Assembly: GCA_028823855.1 (NCBI GenBank)
Contig: JAPPFL010000032.1
Location: forward strand, 1 to 64,000
DNA from: Albidovulum sp.
GTDB lineage: Bacteria; Pseudomonadota; Alphaproteobacteria; Rhodobacterales; Rhodobacteraceae
Length of the DNA stretch: 64,000 nucleotides
Direction of reading: 5' to 3'
Shown: one piece after another, positions 10,158 to 19,689 of the stretch
Layout of the letters: each line of letters begins with the position of its first letter
Numbering within the stretch: the first letter of the stretch is position 1
The notes under the pieces: generated by a model
Database searches by the model: none
Told to the model about the DNA's origin: nothing
Seen by the model: only the letters and a program-made list of their open reading frames with translations
Position numbers and translations under genes: made by a program

Positions 10158-10168
10158 GCATTCAGTAT

Positions 10169-10183
10169 ATTCACCTTTTGTTC
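10169..10183 (-). promoter_or_regulatory. LexA-like SOS box upstream of dnaE2
   Basis: ATTC-ACCTTTT-GTTC on the plus strand, one mismatch from the alphaproteobacterial LexA box GTTC-N7-GTTC. It is 12-26 bases upstream of the dnaE2 start at 10157. dnaE2 is a standard LexA regulon member in alphaproteobacteria, so position and sequence agree. Confidence 0.65.
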
Positions 10184-10288
10184 TCGCTTAAAGATGCCAT
10201 ATGCGGAGAACGGCCTGCGCCAAGCATCAAGATGCTGAGGAAACCGGGCGAATCGCGACAAAATCCGCAAGGCGATCGCGGCCGCGAA

Positions 10289-11164
10289 TCATGTTCGAGA
10301 TGACGGTGCGATCTTGAGCATCAGATACCGATTGAACCGGCAGAACTCCTCGGCGGTGCGGCTTGTCTCGTACAGGCGCTTTGCCAAGCGGGCCCGGCGA
10401 CGGCGGTTGACGATCAGCCGAAAGAAAAATGTCGCCAGACTTCTCGCGAAAGGATGCGACGCCGCCAATCCGCTGTCGGCCCTCTTGATGAAATAGCCGA
10501 TCAAGTTGAAAAATTCCTGCTCTAATTCGACCGAAGGAGCGACATCCTCGCTGACATCCTCTTCCCGACGAATTTCGAGAGACCGCTCGGACAGCGCCTC
10601 GCGAAAATCGCTCAATAGCCACCCGCCTCCTACGATCCGCCTCTTTTCATCATTCGAGCGAAACGCTTCCAAGCGAAAGCAGTCCGCAATCAGGATAAAG
10701 CCGTCCGGAAGCAGCAAAGAAGCGGCTTTTTCAAGAGCAACAGCCATCGGAATATACTGGAAGCTCTCGGAAAACAGGCATGCGTCGAACCCGCTCTCCG
10801 ACGCGAAATCCTCGAATTTCGTCTCATGAACCGGCGTACAGGACCCCACGTTTGCGCGGCAACGTTCGGCAAGAAATCTGCTCGGCACGACGATCTCGAC
10901 TCGATGGCCAAGGGCTTCCAGCCTTTTTGCCGTCTCGCCAGCACCGCCGCCGATATCGAGAATCCGCAGCGGCGCATCGCCGAGGAAGGAAAGCAATTTG
11001 GTGGTATAGGCTTCTTGAGCGGCTCCAAGATTCCCGGCAACCGGTTCAAGACCGGTCCACAAGCCGTAATGAAGGTTTTCTTTTCCTGTTACGAATTTTG
11101 CCGTGGCTGCCCATAAATCCAGGCCGATGGACCGCGTGTCGATCTTCCGGCTTTTCGCCGCCAT
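10289..11164 (-). CDS. SAM-dependent methyltransferase, class I
   Basis: A 291-residue predicted methyltransferase. Motif I (SAM glycine loop) is ILDIGGGAGET at 68-78. The post-I region GHRVEIVVPSRF and motif II DACLFSESFQYI follow, and motif III is LLLPDGFILIADCFR. This Rossmann fold is of the type that methylates small molecules or lipids. The second half is helical and basic (RLIVNRRRRARLAKRLYE). The ATG at 11164 has GGGGAAATTCA in front and fits the domain start, so the longer upstream frame is not used. It lies downstream of rppH on the same strand with a 61-base gap. Substrate is not predictable. Confidence 0.8.
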   Translation of the reverse strand: MAAKSRKIDTRSIGLDLWAATAKFVTGKENLHYGLWTGLEPVAGNLGAAQEAYTTKLLSFLGDAPLRILDIGGGAGETAKRLEALGHRVEIVVPSRFLAERCRANVGSCTPVHETKFEDFASESGFDACLFSESFQYIPMAVALEKAASLLLPDGFILIADCFRLEAFRSNDEKRRIVGGGWLLSDFREALSERSLEIRREEDVSEDVAPSVELEQEFFNLIGYFIKRADSGLAASHPFARSLATFFFRLIVNRRRRARLAKRLYETSRTAEEFCRFNRYLMLKIAPSSRT

Positions 11165-11225
11165 TGAATTTCCCCGCACGGCAGGCTGCAAGCGCAAACC
11201 AGAATCGGCAAACCGCGAAGAATTT

Positions 11226-11717
11226 TCAACCGTGCCGAGCCAAGTGCTCGCTGAACGCCTCGAATACGCTCCTGTAAATGCTCTTCTTGAAGGGGACAAT
11301 ATGCCCTAGCAATTCGTCGGTCGCGAACCATCCCCATTCCGAGAATTCTGGTACGTTTGTCCGTACGTTGATATCGCTGTCTCGGCCCAGAAAACGAAAA
11401 AGAAACCAAATTTGCTTCTGGCCCCGGTATCGCCCCCCCCAAAGCTGCGGCACCAAGTCTCGCGGAAGGTCGTAGTTCAGCCATCCCTCGGTTCTCGCAA
11501 TTTCCTCGGCTAGTTCAGGAGCAACGCCCGTTTCCTCTTGCAGCTCTCGAATTGCAGCTTCACAAGGCTTTTCGCCTTCCTCGATACCTCCCTGCGGCAT
11601 CTGCCATGCGTTCCAATCGCTGTCAATTCGCTTGCCGGCAAACAATAGCCCACGTTCGTTGACTAGTGCCGCGCCAACGCAAGGACGGTAAGGCAATTTC
11701 TCTAAAGACACGTCCAT
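11226..11717 (-). CDS. rppH: RNA pyrophosphohydrolase (Nudix)
   Basis: A 163-residue Nudix hydrolase of the RppH group, which removes pyrophosphate from the 5' end of mRNAs to start decay. The Nudix box spans 43-65 (GGIEEGEKPCEAAIRELQEE and TGV), preceded by WNAWQMPQ, an RppH hallmark. The C-terminal part has FLFRFLGRDSDI and EFSEWGWFATDELLG. It follows ctpA by 43 bases on the same strand, as in many alphaproteobacteria, although those genomes usually carry a divergent polysaccharide deacetylase gene in between. The start at 11717 has only a weak ribosome site. Upstream in-frame starts would overlap the ctpA 3' end. Confidence 0.9.
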   Translation of the reverse strand: MDVSLEKLPYRPCVGAALVNERGLLFAGKRIDSDWNAWQMPQGGIEEGEKPCEAAIRELQEETGVAPELAEEIARTEGWLNYDLPRDLVPQLWGGRYRGQKQIWFLFRFLGRDSDINVRTNVPEFSEWGWFATDELLGHIVPFKKSIYRSVFEAFSEHLARHG

Positions 11718-11760
11718 GAGAACTTGAGTCCTCACAGTCCGCCGATGCGCCCCCTTCCGA

Positions 11761-13086
11761 CTACCTCGATTGAGCAACTGCCAGCCCATTGAGCAAATCA
11801 ACCGCGTAGGCCAGCTGATAGTCCTTCGAACGAAGTTCGGCTGCAGCTTCCCGCTTTTCGATTTCCAGTTCTATTTGCTGGCGTTCTTCTTCGCTTATGC
11901 TGTCGTTTTCCAGCGCATTGCGGAGATCCGTCTCAAAATAGAAAGCCCGGGGATTTTCTTCTTCCTCGGTATCAGACATGGGCAACTGCTCAACGAGTAC
12001 ATCTGGCGAAATTCCCAATGCTTGGATGGAGCGCCCTGAGGGCGTGTAATACAGGCCGGTCGTCAACCGCATCGCTCCGTCCTCGCCAAGCGGAAGCAGC
12101 GACTGTACTGAGCCCTTTCCGAAGCTTTTGGTGCCCACAACGATTGCTCGATGATGGTCTTGCAGTGCGCCGGCTACTATTTCCGACGCAGAAGCGGACC
12201 CTCCGTTTATCAATACAATGATCGGTTTGCCTTGCAGAAGATCGCCGGGCGTAGCGTTGTACCGATCGTCCATGCTAGACAACCTGCCGCGCGTCGAAAC
12301 TATCTCCCCTTTGTCGAGAAACGCATCGGATATTGCGACGGCTTCGCTGAGCAAGCCCCCTGCATTGTTGCGAAGATCCAGAATCATGCCATGAACGAAA
12401 TCCAGACCTCCGGTTTCTTCTATGGTTTTAGTCAACCCTTCTTGGACATTGGTCAATGATTGCTCGGAAAAAGTCTTGACCCGCACGACGATTGCATCAC
12501 CTTCCAAGCGAACGTTTGCAGCGGTCAGCTTGATCGTGTCTCGAACAATTGTAATTTCTAACGGTTCGGTTTCTCCTTCCCTCACTACCGTTATAACGAC
12601 TTCCTCGCCTACCGGCCCGCGCAAGTTTTCAACGGCTTCGTCCAGCGTCATGCCAAGCAGGGATTCCCCATCGACATGAGTTATAAAATCGCCCGCCTGA
12701 ACTCCGGCGTTAGCCGCCGGCGTGTCGTCAATTGGCGTTATGACTTTTACAAATCCGTCTTCTTGCGTAATTTCGATCCCCACTCCGCCAAACTCGCCCT
12801 TGGTCTTGATCTGCATTTCGTCGAAGTCTTTAGGCGGCAAGAAAGCGGAATGCGGGTCAAGCGATCCGAGCATTCCATTTATCGCTGCGCCAATCAGTTC
12901 CGAAGAATCGACTTCCTCGACGTATTCCGAGCGGATTCTTTCCAATACGATGGCGAACAGGTCTAAATCATCGTATATTGTGGATTGCGGTTCGCTTTCC
13001 TGAGCCGAGGGCGCGCCTGCCATAATTGCCGCGGTCAAGACACCGCCAGCTATGCCCGCCGCGATTGCCAATCTTATTGATTTCAT
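11761..13086 (-). CDS. ctpA: Carboxyl-terminal processing protease (S41 family)
   Basis: A 441-residue periplasmic S41 peptidase. The N-terminus has a signal-like segment (about 1-28, hydrophobic then ending GAPSAQE). A PDZ domain covers roughly 95-180 (EFGGVGIEI to VREGE). The catalytic domain follows with ILDLRNNAGGLL and the Ser/Lys dyad in GGSASASEIVAGAL (S299) and TKSFGKGSVQ (K324). Such enzymes trim C-termini of envelope proteins and peptidoglycan hydrolases. It is complete at the usual length. In many alphaproteobacteria ctpA follows gpmI and an envC-like gene. Here gpmI lies 20 kb away and no envC was recognised. Confidence 0.94.
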   Translation of the reverse strand: MKSIRLAIAAGIAGGVLTAAIMAGAPSAQESEPQSTIYDDLDLFAIVLERIRSEYVEEVDSSELIGAAINGMLGSLDPHSAFLPPKDFDEMQIKTKGEFGGVGIEITQEDGFVKVITPIDDTPAANAGVQAGDFITHVDGESLLGMTLDEAVENLRGPVGEEVVITVVREGETEPLEITIVRDTIKLTAANVRLEGDAIVVRVKTFSEQSLTNVQEGLTKTIEETGGLDFVHGMILDLRNNAGGLLSEAVAISDAFLDKGEIVSTRGRLSSMDDRYNATPGDLLQGKPIIVLINGGSASASEIVAGALQDHHRAIVVGTKSFGKGSVQSLLPLGEDGAMRLTTGLYYTPSGRSIQALGISPDVLVEQLPMSDTEEEENPRAFYFETDLRNALENDSISEEERQQIELEIEKREAAAELRSKDYQLAYAVDLLNGLAVAQSR

Positions 13087-14897
13087 TTTGGATTCCTGTC
13101 GTCCTGAAACTATGTCGCAACCTTGCGAACCGTTGCCAATCGTTCTCCTTTTGCCGCATGCAGTAGAATTGAGCCAGGCCTTAGCGCAATCGTGAAGAGT
13201 GCCGAGCTAAGCAATATTTTGCATGCAGCGCGGAGGCTCCTCTCATACCACTGCATGGAGACAATTCCACTGCCATTTACATCAATTTCCCGTTAACTTT
13301 CAATTGGGGTCCGCATCTTTGCGAATCCTGCGTTTTTTCAATAGTTCATTGGAGTCGAGCCTCAAATACGGAATTCTGGAATCGCGCTCCTTTGACGCCG
13401 GCAACTTTAGCAAGATCAAGTCATTGGCTTTTTTGCCAATTTCTCGGCAAATTTTAGGACATTCCGGATATCACCATAGGGACCTAGCCGCCCATTCGGC
13501 GGATCAGGCGCACAATTCCGAGCCGAGCAAACTGCATACGATTGTTGATGAATTCCAGGCTGCCGGTCAAAGGAAGTCTTTGGTTCACTCAAATCTTTTT
13601 TAGCTTTATCTCTCGATTGTTTTCGCCCGGCAATTTCGACATTGAGCCCCTACTTTGAATTCACGCTTCTCCCGGCAACTTCCGGCGAAGATGGCGAATC
13701 CCGCTTCTGGCGCGGGTCGTCCGCACAGGCCACGAAGCGCGACTACGAGAATCCGGTGAACTCCTGGCGAATCCGCACAGTCGCCTCCATCAACCACTTT
13801 CTCAGCCGAATGCTTCCGGAGGATATTCGTGCAGCTGTTTGCGACGCCGGCTGATTCTCGCAGCGGGATGTCGACGAATTCGCTTCCTGCATCGATGCCC
13901 GCGCATCCTATCGTCATGTATCGTTGCTCCCGATGCATGAAAATTCGGACGCTGATTTCGGCCGAGGCGAATTGATGCCGCGCAGCCGGCAGGTCGCGAC
14001 CGAACTCTGGACGGTTCGGACGGCTTCTGCACCGGCCCGCTCGCGGCGGAACAACTGGTTCTTTGGTTGAATGCGTATTGAATTTTCTCTTCGCCGCATT
14101 CGCACCCAGTTTTCCGAACACGTCATACTGCCGGGCCAATGAGAATTCGAATGTGATTGAGACAAATCGAGCGACTTCGAATCAAGCATGATAGGTCGGT
14201 GCGCGGCCAGTTCCGGCGATCGCAGCGACTAGGAATTCATCCTTAAATCTAGGGCAATTGTGCCACTTGACATCATGGATGCGCGGTATTGGCCATGCGT
14301 GTCGCAGGAAGTGCCCAAGAATAGTCCAACGCTCGAACACATAGCGGTAATCGAGGAGTACAGGCTATCTATGATGTCTAGGCACTTTCCGTCTGCAACA
14401 GTTGGCGTGAGCAGACGGAGAAAAAACGTGGGAGCACCGACCGTTCATTGCCTTCCCTGCAGCCAAGACTGGAATTGCTGGAAACAAAATTCAGCTTCGC
14501 TTTCTTTCTGCAAAACGGCAGCGCAAAATTCGGCATCGGCAGCGATCAATGGATTTGAGTTTGAAACGGATTCCAAGAGTGCAGCTGCAGTTAGGCCAAG
14601 CCCAAAAAATTCGCAGTTTTTCGTCGCAACGCTGCCGGGAACGAAACTCCCTCTGGTCTTCACGACCAGTGCACGAAATACGCTGGAGAAGCGAGACCGT
14701 TTCGGGTCGCCGCGCCGATTTAGTAGATTGGATGCTTGCGTAAGTAAATTCGGAATCCCAAGACATGATCGAATTGATGACCAAATTCAGCAATCGTTTA
14801 TTGTCGTCTAGCTGGTGTGCATCCAATTTACGTGCTTTGATATCAGGCGCATTTCGGTTTAACCGACAGCAGGAAGTACAAGTAAATTCGAGTCAAT
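13087..14897. other. Long stretch without recognisable gene
   Basis: About 1.8 kb upstream of ctpA. Several 60-180 codon frames exist on both strands, but none shows a domain, a ribosome site and plausible composition together. No envC remnant could be recognised, although that gene often precedes ctpA in relatives. Confidence 0.45.
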
Positions 14898-15303
14898 TTA
14901 GATACTTTTTGGATGCATTCTCATATACAATTTCATTGGGCAAGGTACGATCATTGATTGATAGTACGTCCCCATCTCTTCGCGGACCGGAAGATCCTTA
15001 AAGTCCGTCCCGAGGCACCACTTGGAACCGAACCGACATTGCGAACCCAGGGCCGTGAAAATCCGATGGTTATCATCCAGCAACAACCCTCACTCTCGTT
15101 TTCTTCTAGTCCAACACGGTCAATGCCTTCGCCTGCGAACAAATTAAAAACATTCTGCTCTGCCACGGCGACCGCTTCCATTGGTCCCATGTGGGTCTTC
15201 CTTTCCTCGCCAATTCAAATTGGCGTTCGAGATACTCGGAAACTGCATCGAGAGCCAAGAGAGCAATAGACTTAGACGTAAATGACAGATAGATGCCGCC
15301 CAT
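14898..15303 (-). pseudogene. Unidentified gene remnant with frameshifts
   Basis: Three minus-strand frames follow each other and read like one protein with two frame changes. 15303-15190 gives LDAVSEYLERQFELARKGRP then WDQWKRSPWQ. About 15180-14960 gives EGIDRVGLEENESEG, ITIGFSRPWVRNVG and PSGASG. Then comes YYQSMIVPCPMKLYM. The composition is protein-like and hydrophilic, but I do not recognise the family. Fragments further upstream on the same strand (15370-16030, for example IVSSSGVTVETMVHRTSGEI and KIGIQHAEVDADTTFSS) may belong to this or a neighbouring decayed gene. Confidence 0.35.
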
Positions 15304-16233
15304 GGCCGAGTGACGGTCGCCGGGCGGTCCAGTGTTGCGAAGTAATTTTCTAACCCGGAACCGCCATTATAGACGACGCCAATTCCGGCGACTAGACCAT
15401 AGCAATTTATTGGATCTGAAGGGTATTTCGCCGCTCGTTCGATGTACCATTGTTTCGACAGTTACACCGGAGGAGCTGACAATTGCCCGGACGGTTTCAA
15501 TGGATTTGAATTTGCGCGCGATGGCGCACCTTGCGAGTCGCAGTGATCGCCAAAGGCTGGCGGCTTGCATCGGACCGGCAGAATCCAGGTCATACTGGAA
15601 ACTGTTACCGATTTGGGATGCAGGCTTTTTTTTCGCGCAACTAGGCAAGACGGGCTATCGCTCGGTCGTCTGAACCTGTGTGACCGGGAATTTGCCGGGC
15701 ACGGCAACTCTTCGCTTAGTGCCAGAGCCCTACTGGCAACGAATGTAGAAATCGCTCGTCAAGACTCGAATCGCGCGATAAGCGTACAAATGCTGTCGCC
15801 GATCCGAGAATCCGGCGCTTTCAGAGATTCGTTCATCTAGTGCAGGCATCCGGTCCGGGCCATCGACAGTTCAGCGGGATCTTGGGAGGATGGCGGCATG
15901 TATGTCGTCCTGCCCAGAGGAGAAGGTCGTGTCGGCGTCGACCTCGGCGTGCTGGATTCCGATCTTCGTATTTCTGGATCGCGCCAGTTTCGAGGCGGAG
16001 CAGGCGCCGCCGGACTCAAAAGCAACGTGGGCTATTGCTAATGGATAAGGTAGCTTCTTTCGAACGGGCTTCTTCGCAGAATTTGCCGTCCCGGCCGCAA
16101 TAGTGAAATATTCTACCGTCTCGCGGAAATCTGTCGAAGGCCAACTCGCATGCCGCGACGCATACAGGCGATTCGCTACCGAGTTTCGCGAATGTCATTG
16201 ATAGACCCCGGTCCGCCCGGAAATCCAAGTGCG
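15304..16233. other. Decayed stretch between two pseudogenes
   Basis: Minus-strand protein-like fragments without starts (about 15370-15640 and 15850-16030) are separated by stops and frame changes. They are probably the remains of one or two genes that once followed the ABC operon. No family was recognised. Confidence 0.35.
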
Positions 16234-17233
16234 TTATTCGACGCGGAGACTCCGATAGTCGAACTCGGGGATTTGCATTGGATCCGGGAATAGGAAGATC
16301 CTGCTATGGTAACTCAATTCGACGACGCCGTCAGCTCGCACGGTCAATGGATCTGGCAGATCGTCAACTGCGACATGGGAAAACGTGTCGCTTCCGATAT
16401 GATCTGAGACGCCGATAGTTCCTTGCCGCGTGCCGTTATCAGTTGACAAAGCTATGTGTTCCGGACGAACTCCAATCGCGTGCGCGCTGCGTTTTGCGGC
16501 TTCGGCTCCCTTGACTATGTTCAATTTGGGCCTCCCGATGGCCGGCGAAGAACAAATTTCGGGGATTGCGATAATGCTCAAGCGGACTTCCCTCCTGTTC
16601 GATGGCGCCATCCTGCAAAACCACGATCTTGTCAGCCATTGTCATGGCCTCGATCTGATCGTGGGGCGCATGAATCATCTTCGTATCAAGTCGTTTTTGC
16701 AATTCTCTTATCTCCAAGCGCATGCCCGCGCGCAGCGCTGCGTCGACGTTTGACAGCGGCTCGTCAAATGGAAGCGCTTTGGGTTCGCGCGCAATCGCCT
16801 TTCCAATCGCCGCTCGCAGACGCCGGCCGGCCGGAAAGCTGGCTGGGGTGCCGATCAAGTTAGTCGGTGAGATTCTATGCCTTGGCGGCCGCTTCGATCC
16901 GCTTCGCCTGCTCATCGAGAGGCAGTTTGGCCATGCGCATCGGATTTGCAATGTTCTTGCGCAACGTCATGTGCGGATAGAGAGCTTAGCACTGGAAAAC
17001 CATGGCTAGGCTGGTTGGCAGGAAGCAAGCCCGTCGCATCCCGCCCATCGATCTCGATAGTCCCGGCAGTGGTGTCTTCCTGCCCTGCAATAGCCGAAGA
17101 AGAGTGGACTTTCGGCACCTCGACGGCACACGAAAACAACAAACTCGCCGTCTTCGTTTTCCAAGTTCAATGGCGGGATAGCTGTGACATCGCTAAAGCC
17201 CTTCTTCTCGTTTTTAAGCCGTATGCGCCCCAT
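16234..17233 (-). pseudogene. Sugar ABC transporter ATP-binding protein (MalK/UgpC type), frameshifted
   Basis: The whole gene can be followed on the minus strand but in several frames. The N-terminus at 17233 reads MGRIRLKNEKKGFSDVTAIP and EDGEFVVFV. Then comes a broken Walker A region, AGTIEIDGRDATGLLPAN, and [18 protein letters not shown] in another frame. The 16.95-16.5 kb part has [20 protein letters not shown] with a Walker B-like region and [19 protein letters not shown]. The C-terminal TOBE part has [13 protein letters not shown]. At least two frame changes are needed, and the signature and P-loop regions are damaged. It is the last gene of the SBP-permease-permease-sulfatase operon, so that importer has no local energy source. 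Confidence 0.8.
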
Positions 17234-17362
17234 TTCACTGGCTCCTCAATTTGCCGCACGACGGGTCGATTAGCGGTCGCGGCATTTCCCGAGGACACGC
17301 CGCGCGGCAAGCGCGGCCGCGTTGTCATACGCTTGTTTTTGCTGAAATTTATTCGAATTCAT

Positions 17363-18856
17363 CTACCTGCTGCCTTCGCGGTACTGGCCAAGCGCAAGCT
17401 TCCTCGACGGGGACATCATTGCTCGCGATCCACGCACGCAGGCTTCTATGAATCCTTGCGTTTTGAGGCTGCTCTCCAAACGCCATTTGAGGATTTCCGC
17501 TACGAGCCAATCGCGGGTCGCTGAGTGCGCCGGATCGTCCCAAAGGTTCATTTGCTCGTTAGGATCGTTCTCAAGATCGAACAGCAGGCCTTCGTCTGAA
17601 TCGACGAAGTGCACGAGCTTCATGGCGCCGTCCCGGATCATGGTCATACAACGGGTGCCCTCCAGAAGAGCGTCGTTGGAATGCTCTGCATAGACACGCT
17701 TCCGCGAAGGTGCCGGGCCTTCGGCAAAATATGGTTGCAGCGATGTCGCTTCCATCCATGGCGGTACCTCTGCGCCTGCGAATTCTAGAATCGTCGGCGC
17801 GAGATCGAATTGCGCAACCAGATCGGAAACGCGCCGCCCTTCGGGAATGCGCCCCGGGCAGGATATCAAGGCAGGAACGTGAATAGTCGACTCGTACATA
17901 TTCCATTTCTGCGAATGCCCGTGATCCCCAAGGCAGTCGCCATGATCGGAGGTAAAGATGACAATTGTGTCGTCCTGAACGCCTCGACGCTCCAACGCCT
18001 CCAGGATATCCCCCACCTGTCTGTCGATCATCGTGACGTTTGCGCAATAATGTGCGCGTTGTCGCCTTGACTGTTCCGGGCCGGGATTTTCCAGATGGAC
18101 GACCCCGTCCGCATCGTCATTCAGGTGGCGTTGGCGTAATTCCTGCAGCGCCTCGGGCTGGGCGTCCGCGTCCGGAGCGATTGGCTCGGGCAAGTCCCGA
18201 CAGTCGTACAAATCGAGATATTCCTGAGTTGGATCATACGGCGGATGGGGTCCCGGAAAGCCGACCTGCAAAAAGAACGGCTCGTCGCCCGTGTAGCGAT
18301 CAAGCCACCAACAGGCCATTTGGCCGACGAACACATCGGGGTGCAGTATCTCGTCATGTTCCCAGATCCAGGCCCCTAAGAGGTCGCCATAGTCCGAGCG
18401 CCTGCGCTGCGTAACGCGCGACGGCTTTTCCAGGCCGCGCAGAAAATACGCCTTGTCCCAATTGTCCAGGTAAAATGGCAGTTGAGGATGGTCGCGATCC
18501 TTGTTCTCCACCACGTGGCGCTCGTGAAAGCCGAATGAACCCTCCACAGGCATCGTGTGCATTTTGCCAACGTTAACTGTGTGATATCCACATTCCGCCA
18601 GATCCTTGACCCAACAGTAGTTCCAAGGCTCGTCATTTCGGAAAACGCCGTTCGTGTGCGGATATACGCCTGAAAAGAGAGAGGCGCGCGATGGCGCGCA
18701 GGAGGGCGACGTTACGTACATATTCTCGAACACCGTGCCTCGCCGCGCCAGCCGGTCTAGGTTCGGCGTGATCATGTGATCAAAACCCAACGCTGCGATA
18801 GTGTCGTAGCGCTGCTGGTCTGCCAGGATGAAAACGATGGTTGGAAAGTCTGACAT
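17363..18856 (-). CDS. Sulfatase 1 (Cys-type, arylsulfatase family)
   Basis: A 497-residue sulfatase that hydrolyses sulfate esters. The catalytic signature C53-APSR in SPSCAPSRASLFSG has the Cys that formylglycine-generating enzyme converts to formylglycine. Metal ligands are D13 and Q14 in LADQQ and the DH pair in FTSDHGDCLGDHGH. VGKMHT and GPHPPYDP supply the usual active-site Lys and His. There is no signal peptide, so it probably acts in the cytoplasm on imported sulfated sugars. The ATG at 18856 lies 2 bases after the permease stop with AAGGGG upstream, so it is translationally tied to the transporter. No sulfatase-modifying enzyme is encoded in this window. Confidence 0.93.
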   Translation of the reverse strand: MSDFPTIVFILADQQRYDTIAALGFDHMITPNLDRLARRGTVFENMYVTSPSCAPSRASLFSGVYPHTNGVFRNDEPWNYCWVKDLAECGYHTVNVGKMHTMPVEGSFGFHERHVVENKDRDHPQLPFYLDNWDKAYFLRGLEKPSRVTQRRRSDYGDLLGAWIWEHDEILHPDVFVGQMACWWLDRYTGDEPFFLQVGFPGPHPPYDPTQEYLDLYDCRDLPEPIAPDADAQPEALQELRQRHLNDDADGVVHLENPGPEQSRRQRAHYCANVTMIDRQVGDILEALERRGVQDDTIVIFTSDHGDCLGDHGHSQKWNMYESTIHVPALISCPGRIPEGRRVSDLVAQFDLAPTILEFAGAEVPPWMEATSLQPYFAEGPAPSRKRVYAEHSNDALLEGTRCMTMIRDGAMKLVHFVDSDEGLLFDLENDPNEQMNLWDDPAHSATRDWLVAEILKWRLESSLKTQGFIEACVRGSRAMMSPSRKLALGQYREGSR

Positions 18857-18858
18857 GT

Positions 18859-19689
18859 TCACCCCTTGACGGCTCCGGACAGCGTTTGAACGATATACCG
18901 GTTGGCAATAGCCATGAGCGGCAGGATCGGAAGAGTGAGAGCCATGCTGGCCACGGCAATAGACCCCCAATCAACACTGTCAAACGAGATGAAGTTCATG
19001 ACCGCAACAGGTGCCGTGCTGGTGGAAGACCGAGAAATGATGAGCGCATAGAAGAAATCGTTCCATGAGATGAGAAAACCCAGGATGGCCGCCGCTACTG
19101 CTCCTGGCCGCGCTGCCGGAAGGGCCACCAGTAGAAATGCCTTGGTTAAAGAAGCTCCGTCCATGATCGCTGCCTCAATTAGCTCGTCCGGCACCTGCGA
19201 GAACGAGTTCCACATCGACCAGACGATCAGCGGAAGGGTCAGCGTCATGTAGGCGACGATCAGCCCGGTATACGTGTCGATCAAACCTGCATTCACGTAG
19301 AGCAAGAAAAGCGGGATCACAAAACCCACGGGCGGCGCCATGCGCAGCAATAGAAGTATCCAGGAAGCAATGAACTTGCCCGATACGCGAGACTTGGCCA
19401 GTGCGAACCCGGCGGGAACGCCTACCAGCATCGCTAGCGCTGTAGATCCTCCCGCTGTGATAAAACTGTTCATCAGCGCACGGGGGAAATCGGACCGAGA
19501 AATGCTGAAGAAGTTTTCCAATGTGATCGCCAGAGGGCTTTCCCATATAGGCTCAAAAATCGCGGACTGTTCGCGTAGCGATAGGATCAGAACCCACAAT
19601 GTCGGGAGCGCGGCGAAGCCAAGCAAAACCAGCATCATTCCGATTCCAAGCGCCTTTTTGATGCGGTACGATGAACTATTGTCGATCAC
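18859..19689 (-). CDS. Sugar ABC transporter permease (MalG type)
   Basis: A 276-residue inner-membrane permease with about six hydrophobic helices and the cytoplasmic EAA loop EAAIMDGASLTKAFLLVALP, followed by AILGFLISWNDFF, the mark of the MalG/UgpE half of carbohydrate uptake transporters. It overlaps the preceding permease gene by 4 bases and is followed directly by sulfatase 1. It should pair with the upstream MalF-type subunit and the substrate-binding protein. The only candidate ATPase in the operon is broken. Sequence appears intact. Confidence 0.92.
   Translation of the reverse strand: MIDNSSSYRIKKALGIGMMLVLLGFAALPTLWVLILSLREQSAIFEPIWESPLAITLENFFSISRSDFPRALMNSFITAGGSTALAMLVGVPAGFALAKSRVSGKFIASWILLLLRMAPPVGFVIPLFLLYVNAGLIDTYTGLIVAYMTLTLPLIVWSMWNSFSQVPDELIEAAIMDGASLTKAFLLVALPAARPGAVAAAILGFLISWNDFFYALIISRSSTSTAPVAVMNFISFDSVDWGSIAVASMALTLPILPLMAIANRYIVQTLSGAVKG

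Noticed and set aside
8131-10191. Several 100-240 codon frames opposite or within dnaE2
   Set aside because: Shadows of a long, codon-biased gene; none has a domain, ribosome site or independent support.
14260-14811. 183-codon plus-strand frame
   Set aside because: No recognisable domain; rich in Ser, Pro and Arg as in antisense shadows, and overlapping minus-strand frames are equally open.
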